64,000 nt of DNA, from the NCBI RefSeq assembly GCF_036227225.1, contig NZ_CP109444.1, positions 3,763,501-3,827,500 of the forward strand. The letters are read 5' to 3'. Below are positions 16,182 to 23,689 of this stretch, in pieces. Origin of the DNA: Streptomyces sp. NBC_01478. Lineage in GTDB: Bacteria > Actinomycetota > Actinomycetes > Streptomycetales > Streptomycetaceae. The number at the start of each line of letters is the position of its first letter. Positions within the stretch are counted from its first letter, which is position 1. The notes beneath the pieces were generated by a model. It did no database searches. It had not been told where the DNA came from and saw only the letters and a list, made by a program, of their open reading frames with translations. A program made the translations under genes and the position numbers.

Positions 16182-17201
16182 TCAGTTCTCCCTGCTTGTC
16201 GATGCGAAGGTCATGTCCGCGTAGCGGTCCCCCGCCACCTTGCCGGCGATCGGCTCCAGGAGGGACAGCTCGGTATCCGTCAGGACGATCCTGGTCGCTG
16301 CCGTGTTCTCCTCCACCCGGCCCGGCTTGGTCGTGCCCGGGATGGGGATGATCGGCAGGCCGTGGACCTGGGCGCGCTGTTGGACCCAGGCGAGGGCGAT
16401 CTGGCCGAGGGAGGCTCCGTGTGCCTCGGCGACCGTCCGCACCGGCTCCAGGAGGGCGCCGTTGGCGGCCGCGTTCTCGCCGGTGAAGCGGGGCTGGGTG
16501 CGGCGGAAGTCGCCCTCCGTCAGGTCCTGTTCGGCGTTCGAGAAGGAACCGGTGAGGAAGCCACGGCCCAGCGGTGAGTACGGTACGACCGCCACGCCCA
16601 GCTTGGCGGCGGCGCCGACCAGGCTGATCTCGACGTCACGGCTGAACAGCGACCACTCCGACTGCACGGCGGCGATCGGGTGCACGGCGTGGGCCGCCCG
16701 CAGCTCCGCGCCCGTGATCTCGCTCAGCCCGAGGTGCTTGACCTTGCCCTCGCGGACCAGCTCCGCCATCGCGCCGACGGTGTCCTCGATGGGGATCTTC
16801 GGGTCACGGCGGTGCATGTAGTAGAGGTCGATGGTGTCGATGCCGAGGCGGTCGAGGCTGGCCTCCACGGCCTGGCGGATGTACGGGCGGTCGTTGCGGA
16901 TGACGCGCCGGGTCGGCTCGCCCGGCGGGATCGACAGGGCGAACTTGGTGGCGACGACGACCTGGTCGCGGTGCGCCTTGAAGAACGGCGACAGGAACCG
17001 CTCGTTCTCCCCCATGCCGTACGCGTCGGCCGTGTCGTACAGGGTCACGCCCAGTTCCAGCGCGCGGTCCAGGGCGGCCAGCGACTGCTTCGCGTCCGCG
17101 GGGCCGTAGGCGAAGCTCATGCCCATGCAGCCGAGGCCCTGGACGCCGACCGCGGGGCCGGCCGCGCCGAGTCGTGCGGTCGGGATCGTGGTGTCGGTCA
17201 T
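16182..17201 (-). CDS. Aldo/keto reductase
   Basis: A 339-residue NADPH-dependent TIM-barrel reductase of the AKR11/13-like group. The catalytic tetrad is visible: Asp and Tyr in YDTADAYGMGENE, Lys in VVVATKF, and His in DLYYMHRRDP. The C-terminal cofactor loop is IPIPGTTKPGRVEENTAA. Its start overlaps the stop of the merR-type gene by 4 bp (ATGA), so the two are translationally coupled. Family members detoxify aldehydes and ketones; the MerR partner suggests induction by a reactive carbonyl or electrophile, which is inference. Confidence 0.93.
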   Translation of the reverse strand: MTDTTIPTARLGAAGPAVGVQGLGCMGMSFAYGPADAKQSLAALDRALELGVTLYDTADAYGMGENERFLSPFFKAHRDQVVVATKFALSIPPGEPTRRVIRNDRPYIRQAVEASLDRLGIDTIDLYYMHRRDPKIPIEDTVGAMAELVREGKVKHLGLSEITGAELRAAHAVHPIAAVQSEWSLFSRDVEISLVGAAAKLGVAVVPYSPLGRGFLTGSFSNAEQDLTEGDFRRTQPRFTGENAAANGALLEPVRTVAEAHGASLGQIALAWVQQRAQVHGLPIIPIPGTTKPGRVEENTAATRIVLTDTELSLLEPIAGKVAGDRYADMTFASTSREN

Positions 17202-17662
17202 CCGGCTTTCTCCTTCTCGAACGCGTGGCCGGCTTCGCCGTAGAAGGCGATCTTCCGGTCGAGTACGGCGAGGGTGTCGTGCAGTTCGGCGATCCTGGCC
17301 AGGACGTCCCGGCGGGTCGCCTCCAGCAGGTCGAAGCGGTCGCCGTAGGTGTGGTCGCCCTCGCGGACCAGTTCGGCGTAGCGGACCATGTCGGCGACCG
17401 GCATGCCGGTGAGGCGGAGCTTGCCGACGAGGTCGAGCCAGTCGAGGTCGCGGTTGCTGTAGCGGCGCTGGCCGGTGTGCGAGCGGTCGATGTGCGGCAT
17501 CAGGCCGATGCGCTCGTACCAGCGCAGGGTGTGTGCCGTCAGGCCGGTGAACGCGACGACCTCGCTGATCGTGTAGCTGTCCGCGCCGTCCGGACGCCGC
17601 TCGCCCTGCGGCGGGCCCGCGCAGGTGTCGGTCCTGGTACCCGTGGTCTCCATCACCGTCAT
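17198..17662 (-). CDS. MerR family regulator of the aldo/keto reductase
   Basis: A 154-residue regulator. The winged HTH is YTISEVVAFTGLTAHTLRWYERIGLM (about 30-55), then HTGQRRYSNRDLDWLDLVGKLR, and a dimerising coiled coil (about 115-145). There is no Cys-rich metal site, so it is not a metal sensor; one Cys (residue 14) lies before the HTH. The ATG at 17662 is 7 nt after a -10 box and has no Shine-Dalgarno, so its mRNA should be leaderless. It is expected to bind the dyad inside its own promoter (17680-17697) and to untwist the 19-bp spacer when induced. Confidence 0.9.
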   Translation of the reverse strand: MTVMETTGTRTDTCAGPPQGERRPDGADSYTISEVVAFTGLTAHTLRWYERIGLMPHIDRSHTGQRRYSNRDLDWLDLVGKLRLTGMPVADMVRYAELVREGDHTYGDRFDLLEATRRDVLARIAELHDTLAVLDRKIAFYGEAGHAFEKEKAG

Positions 17663-17669
17663 GACGACC

Positions 17670-17700
17670 ACGCTATGGCCTTGGAGTGCACTCGAAGCAA
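17670..17700 (-). promoter_or_regulatory. MerR-type promoter with 19-bp spacer and operator dyad
   Basis: On the minus strand TTGCTT (17700-17695) and TAGCGT (17675-17670) are separated by 19 bp, too long for normal sigma use. The spacer is filled by the near-perfect 18-bp dyad CTTGGAGTGCACTCGAAG (17680-17697). This is the textbook MerR-activated layout. The -10 ends 7 nt before ATG 17662. Confidence 0.8.
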
Positions 17701-17746
17701 GCGGAACCGGTAAGAAATCGGCGGGACGGTCCGGGGGCGCGGTGGA

Positions 17747-17759
17747 TAGCGTGCGGGTC
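17747..17759 (+). promoter_or_regulatory. -10 box for leaderless acetyltransferase mRNA
   Basis: TAGCGT (17747-17752) ends 7 nt before ATG 17760. Confidence 0.5.
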
Positions 17760-18229
17760 ATGAGTCTCGTACGACGGGCAGCCCCCGACGATGCCGCCGA
17801 ACTACTGCGACTGCGCCAGGTGATGATCGACTCGATGGCGGGATCGGACCCCGGCACGGACTGGCACGCGGAGTCACTGCCGACGCTACTGGAGAAGCTG
17901 GCCTCGGACGAGGACTTCGGGGCCTTCGTCGTCGAGCATCCGGAGCGGCCCGGGGCGCTGGCGGCCCTCGTGGTCGGGACCCTCGAATACCGGATCGGGA
18001 AGGCCGGCAACCCGCACGGCAAGGTCGGGTACGTGTTCAGCGTGGCCACCGACCCGGACGCGCGGCGTCGTGGGTACGCGCGCGCGCGTGCATGGAGGAG
18101 CTGCTGGCCTGGTTCGGCGAGCGCGGCGCCCGGCGCGTCCACCTGACCGCGTCCCAGGACGCCGGGCCGCTGTACGCCTCCCTCGGTTTCGAGCCCAAGC
18201 CGGACCCTTTGATGGAGCTGAAGCTCTGA
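17760..18229 (+). pseudogene. GNAT acetyltransferase, frameshifted in a (CG)5 run
   Basis: The first frame (MSLVRRAAPDDAAELLRLRQ to DPDARRRGYARA) is a GNAT N-terminal half with the acetyl-CoA motif VFSVATDPDARRRGYARA. At 18077-18086 a CGCGCGCGCG run carries two extra bases; removing one CG restores CMEELLAWFGERGARRVHLT, then SQDAGPLYASLGFEPKP, a normal GNAT C-terminal half ending at TGA 18229. The unshifted frame ends at 18146 with an unrelated tail. The gene is either a true pseudogene, a sequence error, or a slippage-prone phase switch. The intact protein would be 155 residues. Confidence 0.8.
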
Positions 18230-18234
18230 CCGCT

Positions 18235-18247
18235 TAGGCTCGACGGC
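18235..18247 (+). promoter_or_regulatory. -10 box for leaderless serine-hydrolase mRNA
   Basis: TAGGCT (18235-18240) ends 7 nt before ATG 18248. Confidence 0.5.
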
Positions 18248-19063
18248 ATGTCCCTGCAGAGCCTCGCGCTGATCGAGAACTGGCCGGTGCCGACCGCCGC
18301 GGCGGGTGTCGTACGGGCCGACGGAACCGTCCTCGGCACCCACGGCCCGGCCGACCACCGCTTCCCGCTCGCCTCGGTCACCAAGCCGCTCGCGGCGTAC
18401 GCGGCCCTCGTCGCGTACGAGGAGGGCGCGATCGAACTGGACGAACCGGCGGGCCCGCCCGGCGCCACCGTCCGCCATCTCCTCGCCCACACCTCGGGGT
18501 TGGCCTTCGACGAACACCGTGTGACGGCTCCGCCCGGGCAGCGCCGCCTGTACTCGAACGCGGGCTTCGAGCAACTCGGCGACCACCTCGCGAAGGCGAC
18601 GGAGATCCCGTTCGCGGACTACCTGCACCAGGCGGTGCTGGCCCCGCTCGGCATGAACTCGACCTCGCTGCAAGGCTCCCCGGCGAAGGACGGCATCTCG
18701 ACAGTCACCGACCTCCTCCGCTTCGCCGCCGAACTCCAGGCCCCGCGCCTCCTCGACCCCCGCACGGTCGCCGAGGCGATGACGGTCCAGTACCCCGGCA
18801 CCAAGGGCGTGTTGCCCGGCTACGGCCACCAGAACCCCAACGACTGGGGCCTCGGCTTCGAGATCCGCGACTCCAAGTCCCCGCACTGGACCGGCAGTTC
18901 GTCCTCCCCGCGCACCTTCGGCCACTTCGGCCAGTCCGGTACGTTCCTGTGGATCGACCCGGTCGCGGACGCGGGGTGCGTGGCCCTGACGGACCGGGCG
19001 TTCGGGGCGTGGGCGGTCGAGGCGTGGCCGGCCTTCACGGACGCGGTGCTCGCGGAGCTCTAG
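18248..19063 (+). CDS. Serine hydrolase, beta-lactamase/esterase class C fold
   Basis: A 271-residue protein of the penicillin-binding-like fold, short for the family. SxxK appears as ASVTKPLAAYAAL (about residues 41-53), Y-x-N as RRLYSNAGFEQLGDHL, and the HxG-like third motif as FGHFGQSGTFLWIDP. It has no signal peptide, so it is a cytoplasmic esterase or amidase rather than a secreted beta-lactamase. Its stop codon TAG overlaps the stop of the convergent pirin gene within a CTAG palindrome (19060-19063). Confidence 0.85.
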   Translation: MSLQSLALIENWPVPTAAAGVVRADGTVLGTHGPADHRFPLASVTKPLAAYAALVAYEEGAIELDEPAGPPGATVRHLLAHTSGLAFDEHRVTAPPGQRRLYSNAGFEQLGDHLAKATEIPFADYLHQAVLAPLGMNSTSLQGSPAKDGISTVTDLLRFAAELQAPRLLDPRTVAEAMTVQYPGTKGVLPGYGHQNPNDWGLGFEIRDSKSPHWTGSSSSPRTFGHFGQSGTFLWIDPVADAGCVALTDRAFGAWAVEAWPAFTDAVLAEL

Positions 19064-19713
19064 AGCATCTCCCACATCAACAGCTCGGCCCCGGTCGCCG
19101 CCTGCACCACCAGATCCCGCGCATCCGTGATCCGCGCGGCATCCCCCGGCCCCAACTTCTCGCCGCCCAGGCTCACTTCGCCCCGCACCACATGCACGTA
19201 CACATGCACCGCATCCGGTACGGCCGTACGCTCCCCCGGCGTGAGCCGACGCACGTGCAGCATCGCGCCCGCCTCCGGCACCGCGTACGGAGTGGAGTCC
19301 GCGATGCCGTGGACGATCCCGTACGACGGTTCGCCGCCGGGTTCCAGGGGGGCGAACCACATCTGCACGAAGGTCAGGGGCGAGTCGCTGTCGTTGCGCT
19401 CGACGTGCCGTACGCCCGCGCCCGAGCTGAGGCGCTGGACGTCTCCGGGGCGGACGCGGGTGAGGTGGCCGGTGGAGTCGCGGTGGCTCAGCTCCCCTTC
19501 CACGACCCAGGTGATGATCTCCGTGTGGCTGTGCGGGTGTTCGTCGAAACCGGCACCGGGGGCGAGCCGCTCCTCGTTGCAGGCGATGACCGCGCCGAAC
19601 CGGAGGTTGTCGGGGTCGTAGTGCGGCCCGAAGGAGAAGGCATGCCACGACTCGATCCCGGCCCCCGGGTCACCCCCTGGGTAGCGCTCGGCGGAACGCC
19701 GTACGTCCATCAC
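19060..19713 (-). CDS. Pirin family protein (bicupin)
   Basis: A 217-residue bicupin. The N-terminal cupin has the metal motif HPHSHTEIITWVVEGELSHRDS (His-x-x-His with later Glu), then LSSGAGVRHVERNDS and VQMWFAP; the C-terminal cupin is degenerate. Pirins bind Fe2+ and act as quercetin dioxygenases or redox-sensing regulators; in Streptomyces a pirin modulates beta-oxidation. The start is set to GTG 19713 because a TAACGT box ends 7 nt before it and there is no ribosome site. Longer annotation from 19740 would run through the promoter. Confidence 0.85.
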   Translation of the reverse strand: MMDVRRSAERYPGGDPGAGIESWHAFSFGPHYDPDNLRFGAVIACNEERLAPGAGFDEHPHSHTEIITWVVEGELSHRDSTGHLTRVRPGDVQRLSSGAGVRHVERNDSDSPLTFVQMWFAPLEPGGEPSYGIVHGIADSTPYAVPEAGAMLHVRRLTPGERTAVPDAVHVYVHVVRGEVSLGGEKLGPGDAARITDARDLVVQAATGAELLMWEML

Positions 19714-19726
19714 GACCAATACGTTA
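19714..19726 (-). promoter_or_regulatory. -10 box for leaderless pirin mRNA
   Basis: TAACGT (19726-19721) ends 7 nt before GTG 19713. Confidence 0.5.
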
Positions 19727-19769
19727 GCCCTGCGGGGCACCGATCCGTTTCCCTACGGCGTCCAGCCCG

Positions 19770-19868
19770 ACCGGGTCGAGCGGCTGGTGCACTTCTCGGC
19801 CTACCGAGTCGGGTGGTGGGTGCACTTCTTGGCCCACCGAGTCGGGTGGTGGGTGGGCATAGGCCCGG
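19770..19868. repeat. Three tandem copies of a 33-bp unit
   Basis: Units begin at 19770, 19803 and 19836, each starting ACCG(A/G)GTCG and carrying (G/T)GGTG. The first two share GTGCACTTCT. The block lies in the gap between the pirin and fasR genes. No supported gene covers it. Confidence 0.7.
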
Positions 19869-19874
19869 GGGTCT

Positions 19875-19889
19875 GGGGGCGGAGCCCCC
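19875..19889. terminator. Short hairpin GGGGGC-GGA-GCCCCC
   Basis: A 6-bp GC stem right after the 33-bp repeats and about 100 bp before fasR. Possibly a terminator. Confidence 0.45.
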
Positions 19890-19991
19890 GGGGACGCCGA
19901 CCGAAACCCCGACCCAGGCGCCCGGCACCGTAAAGCCCGGCGCAGCCACCCGCACCGCACACCCCCGCCCGGATAAGGCAGTCTTGTCCCC

Positions 19992-21197
19992 GTGCCCGAA
20001 CCAGAAACCAGCAGACCCGCAGGCCCCGCCCCCCGAGCCCACTCGCACCCGGCGACTCTGAAGCGGCTGGAGCAGTCGTCCGGGAGTCTCGCCGCCCAGG
20101 CCATCGCGCGCATGGACGAGACGCTGTCGTGGTACCGGGCGATGCCACCGGAGAACCGTTCCTGGATCGGACTGGTCGCGCAGGCCGGTATCGCCGCCTT
20201 CACCGAGTGGTTCCGGCATCCCGACGCGCCGCAGGCCATCTCCACCGACGTGTTCGGGACCGCGCCCCGCGAACTGACCCGGGCCATCACACTCCGCCAG
20301 ACCGTCGAGATGGTGCGCACCACCATCGAGGTCATGGAGTCCGCGATCGACGAGGTGGCCGCCCCTGGCGACGAGTCCGTGCTGCGCGAGGCGCTTCTCG
20401 TGTACGCCCGGGAGATCGCCTTCGCGACCGCCCAGGTGTACGCGCAGGCCGCCGAGGCGCGGGGCGCGTGGGACGCCCGGCTGGAGTCGCTCGTCGTGAA
20501 CGCCGTGCTGAGCGGTGAGGCCGACGAGGGGGCGGTCAGCCGAGCCGCGGCTCTGGGGTGGAGCTCGCCCGAGCATGTCTGTGTGGTGCTGGGGACCGCG
20601 CCCGACGGCGACAGTGAACTGACCGTGGAGGCGATCCGGCGGGCCGCCCGGCACGCCAAGCTCCAGGTGCTCACCGGGGTGCTCGGGGACCGGCTCGTCG
20701 TCATCGCCGGCGGCAGCGACAATCCGCTCGCCGTCGCCAAGTCGCTGATCGGCCCTTATGCGGCCGGTCCCGTGGTCGCGGGGCCGATCGTGCCCGACCT
20801 GCTGGCCGCGACCCGGTCCGCACAGGCCGCCGCCGCCGGGCTCAAGGCGTGCTCCGCCTGGCAGGACGCGCCGCGCCCGGTACTGGCGGACGACCTGCTT
20901 CCGGAACGCGCGATGGCCGGTGACCCCAGCGCCCGGGACCAGTTGGTGGAGGAGATCTACAGACCGCTGGAGGAGGCCGGGTCCGCGCTCCTGGAGACAC
21001 TCAGTGTCTATCTGGAGCAGGCGAGTAGCCTCGAAGGTGCCGCGCGGATGCTGTTCGTGCATCCCAACACCGTGCGCTACCGGCTTCGACGTGTGACTGA
21101 CGTCACCGGCTGGTCGCCATCCGATGTACGGTCCGCGTTCACGCTGCGGATCGCGCTGATCCTGGGGCGTCTGGCCGATGGAGATCCCCAGAACTAG
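19992..21197 (+). CDS. fasR: FasR, PucR-type activator of fatty-acid synthesis
   Basis: A 401-residue regulator. The N-terminal half is a helical RsbR/PucR-like sensory region (LKRLEQSSGSLAAQAIARMD; WIGLVAQAGIAAFTEWFRHP). The C-terminus has the PucR HTH: LLETLSVYLEQASSLEGAAR then MLFVHPNTVRYRLRRVTDVT (about 335-375). The gene stands directly upstream of fabD-fabH-acpP-fabF, the position of S. coelicolor FasR, which activates that operon. It starts at GTG 19992; no clear ribosome site is present. The 83-bp gap before fabD probably holds the FasR target. Confidence 0.9.
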   Translation: MPEPETSRPAGPAPRAHSHPATLKRLEQSSGSLAAQAIARMDETLSWYRAMPPENRSWIGLVAQAGIAAFTEWFRHPDAPQAISTDVFGTAPRELTRAITLRQTVEMVRTTIEVMESAIDEVAAPGDESVLREALLVYAREIAFATAQVYAQAAEARGAWDARLESLVVNAVLSGEADEGAVSRAAALGWSSPEHVCVVLGTAPDGDSELTVEAIRRAARHAKLQVLTGVLGDRLVVIAGGSDNPLAVAKSLIGPYAAGPVVAGPIVPDLLAATRSAQAAAAGLKACSAWQDAPRPVLADDLLPERAMAGDPSARDQLVEEIYRPLEEAGSALLETLSVYLEQASSLEGAARMLFVHPNTVRYRLRRVTDVTGWSPSDVRSAFTLRIALILGRLADGDPQN

Positions 21198-21286
21198 CCT
21201 TTTGTCGGGGCTCCACAAAACCCCTTCCCGTTCTTCGTCCCTGTCCCCACGGGCGGCCGTGCCCGTCCCCAAGAGAGAGTGTGAGA

Positions 21287-22204
21287 GTGCTCGTACTCGT
21301 CGCTCCCGGCCAGGGCGCCCAGACGCCCGGCTTCCTGACTCCCTGGCTCGACCTCCCCGGTGTCGAGGACCGTCTGCGTGCCCTCTCGGCCGCCGTCGAC
21401 CTCGATCTGGTGCACTACGGCACGGACGCCGACGCGGACGAGATCCGTGACACCGCCGTCGCCCAGCCGCTGCTCGTCGCCGCCGGACTGGTCTCCGCCG
21501 CGGCACTCGGTGACGTGGCGCCGGGCGCGGTGGCCGGTCACAGCGTCGGCGAATTCACCGCCGCCGTCCTCGCGGGCGTCCTGGACGACACGGCCGCCCT
21601 GACCCTCGTACGCAAGCGTGGTCTGGCGATGGCCGAGGCCGCCGCGATCACCGCGACCGGGATGTCGGCGCTGCTCGGCGGCGACCCGGACACCACGGTC
21701 GCGCATCTGGAGAAGCTGGGCCTGACCCCGGCGAACGTGAACGGCGCGGGCCAGATCGTGGCCGCCGGCACGCTGGAGCAGCTCGCCGCCCTGGAGGCCG
21801 ACAAGCCCGAGGGTGTGCGGCGGGTCGTGGCGCTGAAGGTGGCCGGCGCGTTCCACACGCGGCACATGGGCCCGGCGGTCGACACGCTCGCCAAGGCCGC
21901 GCAGGAACTGGCCCCGGCCGACCCGAAGATCACGTACGTCTCGAACAAGGACGGCAAGGCCGTCGCCACCGGTGCCGAGGTGCTGGACCGGCTGGTCGGC
22001 CAGGTCGCCAACCCGGTCCGCTGGGACCTGTGCATGGAGACCTTCAAGGAGCTGGGCGTCACCGCGCTCCTGGAGGTGTGCCCCGGCGGCACCCTGACCG
22101 GCCTCGCCAAGCGCGCCCTGCCCGGCGTGAAGACGCTGGCCCTGAAGACCCCGGACGACCTCGACGCGGCCCGCGAGCTCATCGCCGAGCACGCCAACGC
22201 CTGA
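21287..22204 (+). CDS. fabD: Malonyl-CoA:ACP transacylase
   Basis: A 305-residue enzyme that moves malonyl groups from CoA to ACP in fatty-acid (and often type II polyketide) synthesis. The active-site elbow is AGHSVGEF (Ser 86), with catalytic His in VAGAFHTRHM (His 190) and the N-terminal GQGAQ loop. Two GTG codons are possible starts: 21281 and 21287. The second is preferred because AAGAGAG stands 9 nt before it and the protein then begins MLVLVAPGQGAQ like its homologs. It is followed by fabH after 17 bp. Confidence 0.95.
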   Translation: MLVLVAPGQGAQTPGFLTPWLDLPGVEDRLRALSAAVDLDLVHYGTDADADEIRDTAVAQPLLVAAGLVSAAALGDVAPGAVAGHSVGEFTAAVLAGVLDDTAALTLVRKRGLAMAEAAAITATGMSALLGGDPDTTVAHLEKLGLTPANVNGAGQIVAAGTLEQLAALEADKPEGVRRVVALKVAGAFHTRHMGPAVDTLAKAAQELAPADPKITYVSNKDGKAVATGAEVLDRLVGQVANPVRWDLCMETFKELGVTALLEVCPGGTLTGLAKRALPGVKTLALKTPDDLDAARELIAEHANA

Positions 22205-22221
22205 AGAAGGAGCCGTAGGAA

Positions 22222-23220
22222 ATGTCGACGAAGATCAAGCCGAGCAAGGGCGCACCGTACGCGCGCATCCTCGGCGTGGGCGGCTACCGTCCGGTCCGTG
22301 TCGTCCCGAACGAGGTGATCCTGGAGACGATCGACTCGTCCGACGAGTGGATCCGCTCGCGCTCGGGCATCGAGACCCGGCACTGGGCGAACGACGAGGA
22401 GACCGTCGCCGCGATGTCCATCGAGGCGTCCGGCAAGGCGATCGCGGACGCGGGGATCTCCGCCGAGCAGATCGGCGGCGTGATCGTCTCCACGGTCTCG
22501 CACTTCAAGCAGACCCCGGCCGTGGCGACGGAGATCGCGGACAAGCTCGGCACGAACAAGGCCGCCGCGTTCGACATCTCGGCGGGCTGCGCGGGCTTCG
22601 GCTACGGCCTGACCCTCGCCAAGGGCATGGTCGTCGAAGGCAGCGCCGAGTACGTGCTGGTCATCGGCGTGGAGCGGCTGTCCGACCTGACCGACCTGGA
22701 GGACCGCGCGACGGCCTTCCTGTTCGGTGACGGCGCGGGCGCGGTCGTGGTGGGCCCCGCGAAGGAGCCGCACATCGGCCCGACCGTGTGGGGTTCGGAG
22801 GGCGACAAGTCGGACACCATCAAGCAGACCGTGCCGTGGACCGAGTACGACAGCACGGGCAAGTTCCCTGCGATCACGCAGGAGGGCCAGGCGGTGTTCC
22901 GCTGGGCCGTGTTCGAGATGGCGAAGGTCGCCCAGCAGGCGCTGGACGCGGCCGGGATCACCCCGGACGAACTGGATGTCTTCATTCCCCACCAGGCCAA
23001 CGAGCGGATCATCGACTCGATGGTGAAGACGCTGAAACTGCCGGAGCACGTCACGGTCGCGCGTGACGTACGCACCACCGGCAACACCTCGGCCGCCTCG
23101 ATTCCGCTCGCTATGGAGCGGCTTCTGGCGACCGGCGAGGCCAAGAGCGGCGACACCGCGCTCGTCATCGGCTTCGGGGCGGGTCTTGTGTACGCCGCGA
23201 CGGTCGTTACCCTCCCCTAG
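22222..23220 (+). CDS. fabH: Beta-ketoacyl-ACP synthase III
   Basis: A 332-residue initiating condensing enzyme; in Streptomyces it uses branched-chain acyl-CoAs as well as acetyl-CoA. The Cys-His-Asn triad is intact: Cys 123 in DISAGCAGFGYG, His 257 in FIPHQANERI, Asn 288 in TTGNTSAASIP. The N-terminal 10 residues (MSTKIKPSKG) are an actinobacterial extension. The ribosome site GAAGGAG precedes the ATG. It is second in the fab operon. Confidence 0.97.
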   Translation: MSTKIKPSKGAPYARILGVGGYRPVRVVPNEVILETIDSSDEWIRSRSGIETRHWANDEETVAAMSIEASGKAIADAGISAEQIGGVIVSTVSHFKQTPAVATEIADKLGTNKAAAFDISAGCAGFGYGLTLAKGMVVEGSAEYVLVIGVERLSDLTDLEDRATAFLFGDGAGAVVVGPAKEPHIGPTVWGSEGDKSDTIKQTVPWTEYDSTGKFPAITQEGQAVFRWAVFEMAKVAQQALDAAGITPDELDVFIPHQANERIIDSMVKTLKLPEHVTVARDVRTTGNTSAASIPLAMERLLATGEAKSGDTALVIGFGAGLVYAATVVTLP

Positions 23221-23265
23221 GCACTCCGTGCCGGATCATCATCGGATCCGGTACGGCTGAACTCA

Positions 23266-23285
23266 CCCGCCGCTGCCGCGGCGGG
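23266..23285 (+). other. Leader hairpin upstream of acpP
   Basis: CCCGCCGC-TGCC-GCGGCGGG, a perfect 8-bp stem in the 105-bp fabH-acpP gap, about 25 nt before the GAAGGAG of acpP. A weaker CCGGAT/ATCCGG stem lies 30 nt upstream. Such stems may protect a processed acpP mRNA. Confidence 0.5.
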
Positions 23286-23325
23286 AACGCCACACCCTCT
23301 GGATCACAAAGAAGGAGCGCCTGAC

Positions 23326-23574
23326 ATGGCCGCCACTCAGGAAGAGATCGTCGCCGGTCTCGCCGACATCGTGAACGAGATCGCCGGCATCCCGGTTGAG
23401 GACGTCCAGCTGGACAAGTCCTTCACCGACGACCTGGACGTCGACTCGCTGTCCATGGTCGAGGTCGTCGTCGCCGCCGAAGAGCGCTTCGACGTCAAGA
23501 TCCCCGACGAGGACGTCAAGAACCTCAAGACGGTCGGCGACGCGACCGACTACATCCTCAAGAACCAGGGCTGA
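23326..23574 (+). CDS. acpP: Acyl carrier protein
   Basis: An 82-residue acidic four-helix protein carrying growing acyl chains on a phosphopantetheine arm. The attachment Ser 41 is in DLDVDSLSMVEVV, the canonical DSL motif. The last helix is VKNLKTVGDATDYILKNQG. A GAAGGAG ribosome site stands before the ATG. It is third in the fab operon and is flanked on both sides by hairpins, unlike its neighbours. Confidence 0.98.
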   Translation: MAATQEEIVAGLADIVNEIAGIPVEDVQLDKSFTDDLDVDSLSMVEVVVAAEERFDVKIPDEDVKNLKTVGDATDYILKNQG

Positions 23575-23653
23575 GCCACCTCGTAGGCCCGGACCACCTG
23601 GTCCGAGCCACCTGGTAGGCCCGGCTGCATGGCCCCGCCACCCGGCGGTGGCG
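23575..23653 (+). other. Two hairpins and an 18-bp direct repeat between acpP and fabF
   Basis: GCCACCT(C/G)GTAGGCCCGG occurs at 23575-23592 and 23607-23624. Hairpin 1 is CGGACCA-CC-TGGTCCG (23590-23605). Hairpin 2 is CGCCACC-CGGC-GGTGGCG (23636-23653). They sit inside the operon, so full termination is unlikely; partial termination or 3' stabilisation of acpP is more probable. Confidence 0.6.
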
Positions 23654-23689
23654 CCGCTTAATCCTCGTACCGTTGGAGAGAGAATTCCC

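Noticed and set aside
17198-19648. 816-codon minus-strand frame spanning merR to beyond the serine-hydrolase gene
   Set aside because: Only its last 154 codons (the MerR protein) are real; the rest is antisense to the acetyltransferase and serine-hydrolase genes and crosses the MerR promoter.
23396-23689. N-terminal extension of fabF overlapping acpP
   Set aside because: The frame is open but is an out-of-frame reading of acpP; the GTG at 23690 has a ribosome site and gives the normal FabF start.
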